Source of the DNA: Dermacentor variabilis
Taxonomy: Eukaryota; Arthropoda; Arachnida; Ixodida; Ixodidae
Length of the DNA stretch: 64,000 bases
Direction: 5' to 3'
Assembly: GCF_050947875.1 (NCBI RefSeq)
Contig: NC_134572.1
Span: forward strand, 161,159,105 to 161,223,104
Both the position numbers and the translations under genes were made by a program. The notes under the pieces were generated by a model. That model saw nothing but the letters and a program-made list of their open reading frames with translations. It ran no database searches and had not been told where the DNA came from. Numbering within the stretch: position 1 is the stretch's first letter; the number at the start of each line of letters is the position of its first letter. Positions 62,437 through 64,000 of this stretch are shown here, piece after piece.

Positions 62437-62643
62437 TTCTGTGGACGCCTGCACGTCGCGTCGGCTTGTCGGAAAAACTACTTTCCCGTTATTGGGGTCG
62501 GTACCAGATCTTACGCCAACTGTCCGACGTGACATACGAGATCGCCCCAGTCGGTCAGCTTTCAGTGCCTCCCAACGTCACCAGCGATGTTGTTCACGTC
62601 GTCAGGCTCAAGCCCCATGTCCCCCCATTAAGTGAGGCTCCAT
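62437..62643 (+). pseudogene. G1-2 integrase C-terminal end
   Basis: LWTPARRVGLSEKLLSRYWGRYQILRQLSDVTYEIAP (frame 62433-62645), split by no stop, followed by VVHVVRLKPHVPPLSEAP and a stop. This is the GPY/F-type module (here GRY) and the conserved HVVRLKP end. It continues the core across the 632-bp element. Confidence 0.82.
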
Positions 62644-62678
62644 AACTTGCACCGGGACGGAGCTACTCCGCCGGGAGG

Positions 62679-62804
62679 AGAAGAGAAGGAAGAAGTTGAA
62701 TTAGACTAGAGGAAGACGAAGTCTGGCAGTTGCCTAACCGCCACATACCTCAGTTGTAAATATGCATTATTTTACACTCGTGGGCCTGCTTTCTTCCTGC
62801 AACA
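62679..62804 (+). repeat. 3' LTR of G1-2
   Basis: About 126 bp. The first bases are degenerate (GAGAAGAGAAGG where the 5' LTR has TGTTATGGTGATG), and the remainder matches well and ends CCTGCAACA. It is preceded by GCCGGGAGG, the polypurine tract. Confidence 0.8.
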
Positions 62805-63520
62805 ATATTATGCAAATGCAATGAAAAGTGCTCACGCATCGACGCTACGCGGCGCGCATCTCCAATCGCGTGACATGTGGAATGATACGATGTTAAGGAT
62901 GATGACGAATGTTCACTGGCGCCCCCTCTGAAACGACGCAGTGACAAATAGTACCTAGACAGCTTGATTTCATAAGGCACACTATGCATGTTTTTCATAC
63001 TAGTATTTTTTTACGCATCAACTCAATTTCCTTTTTCTTCCTCGAACCTTCTCTATCTACCGTGTACCGTTACCTATACACTGCTACTTGGCGTGCCACC
63101 TGGTGTAATAAATAATATGCAACTACAAACTGCCGTACAAAGTGATCGTGCAACGAAGTTACGCGGCGCTCATCTCGCATCGCGTGACAAGTGGCTCGAT
63201 GCGATGCAAATGATGATCACGTTGATCGTAATGATTTATTGGCATCCCCTTCGAGACGAGGCCGTGACAGTTACCTAGCCTGCTTGATTTAATCAATTAC
63301 GCCATACATGCTCTTAATGCTAGAATTTTTTATCCATCTCATTGTCTTCCTTTTCTTCCTCAAGACTTCTCTAGCTTCCTTGTACCGCTACCTCTGCAAC
63401 TGCTACGTGGCGTACCACCTGGTATAACATTATGCAACTGCAATGCATAGTGTGCACCTATCGACGCTATACGGCGCCCATCTCACATCGCGTGTCTCCT
63501 CGCGCGCTAAGACGCGTGTA
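62805..63520. repeat. Tandem array of the ~300-bp tick repeat, right part
   Basis: Anchor phrases GGCGCCCCCTCTGAAACGACGC (split by one differing base; near 62918) and GGCATCCCCTTCGAGACGAGG (near 63240) are 322 bp apart. CCACCTGGTGTAATA (63098) and CCACCTGGTATAACA (63413) are 315 bp apart. The array continues from before G1-2. Confidence 0.78.
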
Positions 63521-63596
63521 TGCACCATTTTTTCGCTACAAGCTAGCAAGCGCTAACGTGGTTCAGAGAAATAAAGAAAAGACGAAAAAAAAAACG

Positions 63597-63672
63597 CTGG
63601 CGCGGCTCAGTGGGAGAGCAGCGGCTCCCGTGGAGCGGGAACGGGTTTGATCCCGGCGGGAACTGGGGATTT
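63597..63672 (+). repeat. tRNA-like SINE head
   Basis: GCGGCTCAGTGGGAGAGC (box A-like) and, 30 bases later, ACGGGTTTGATCCCGGC (box B-like), then a TTTTTTT run that could terminate Pol III. It is not a perfect cloverleaf, so I read it as the head of a short SINE or a tRNA pseudogene. Confidence 0.5.
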
Positions 63673-64000
63673 TTTTCTCATTGCCAGCTGCGACGGACAC
63701 CGCCGGCGGCGGCGGACACCGGCGCCAACCGAAATGGCTGTTGCAATGAGCCCATAACAGCTTACACTGTAAAATATAGTTTTACCTAATCTCAACATTT
63801 TTCACAAGCCAGCGCAGCCGGAGTAAGACCCGCGACCTGGAACTCGGCAAAGCGCAACATCATTGCTCCAAAGTTGCCATAGCGGGCAGGACATGTTGCA
63901 GACAAGCCGACAATAAAAGTTCAAATTAGGTAGAATATTGGGTGATATGAATGTTTATACATTCAGAGTAACATCAGCTCTAGTTTCACATGATTTAACG
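63673..64000. other. Window end, no feature recognised
   Basis: GC-rich short repeats (CCGGCGGCGGCGG at about 63702-63718), then AT-rich sequence. No gene or element landmark was recognised. Confidence 0.5.

Larger units (their letters stand above)
57138..62804 (+). mobile_element. Ty3/gypsy LTR retrotransposon G1-2
   Basis: Sister of G1-1. LTRs 57138-57268 and about 62679-62804, flanking 4-mers ATGT and ATAT (one difference). Gag is intact. Protease, RT and integrase have frame breaks. A 632-bp inverted-repeat element (61805-62436) splits the integrase C-terminus. It is inserted in the 300-bp tandem repeat, whose text continues on both sides. Confidence 0.88.

Overview
The window is nuclear DNA from a hard tick or a close relative. 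It has large AT-rich introns, tRNA-derived SINEs with the ...CACGTAAAACCCCATAATT tail, RTE/BovB-type LINEs with a (GAT)n tail, Ty3/gypsy elements and Penelope-like elements with a GIY-YIG endonuclease. This assignment rests on repeat families I recognise from memory, not on a database search. There is no bacterial gene organisation, CRISPR array or operon.

One host gene can be supported. Four exons on the + strand (2272-2441, 17581-17705, 43510-43608, 48756-48900) encode consecutive parts of a peptidase M2 (angiotensin-converting enzyme, ACE) catalytic domain. All splice phases match. Together they give CHPSAW, HHEMGH, GFHEAIGD and LWRWNVF...WWTL, so the zinc site is complete. The introns are about 15.1, 25.8 and 5.1 kb, and the first appears to use a GC donor. 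Exons before and after these lie outside the window or were not recognised.

Nearly everything else is transposable elements, mostly inside the ACE introns. Intron 1 holds a nest: an old CR1/jockey-like LINE (L4) is split by gypsy element G2-2 (3477-16317, minus), which is split by RTE LINE L1 (4292-12358, plus), which is split by gypsy element G1-1 (6491-11351, plus). Intron 2 holds a deeper nest: gypsy G3 (18612-43375, minus, TSD AGCT) contains G4 (22347-43004, minus). G4 contains a Penelope dimer (24049-34886, 11-bp TSD), which contains the fairly young gypsy G2-1 (27767-33756, TSD ATAC). G4 also carries a 1.5-kb TTAA-flanked DNA element (36724-38230) and RTE LINE L2 (41044-42254). Intron 3 has SINEs and an LTR fragment.

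Downstream of the last exon (48901-64000) are a (TTA)n microsatellite, a full-length but broken RTE LINE L3 (51324-54491, minus), a SINE, and a roughly 300-bp tandem repeat. That repeat is interrupted by gypsy G1-2 (57138-62804), which itself carries a 632-bp inverted-repeat element.

The most unusual items are: G4, whose integrase lies upstream of reverse transcriptase and whose gag looks SCAN-like (Gmr1-like organisation); the head-to-head Penelope dimer with one shared target duplication and hammerhead-like ends; tRNA-like 5' ends on two RTE LINE copies; a perfect 98-bp palindrome in G1-1; and a duplication-plus-inversion in G4 gag. All element coding regions carry at least one disabling change that I can see. 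Only G2-1 is close to intact.
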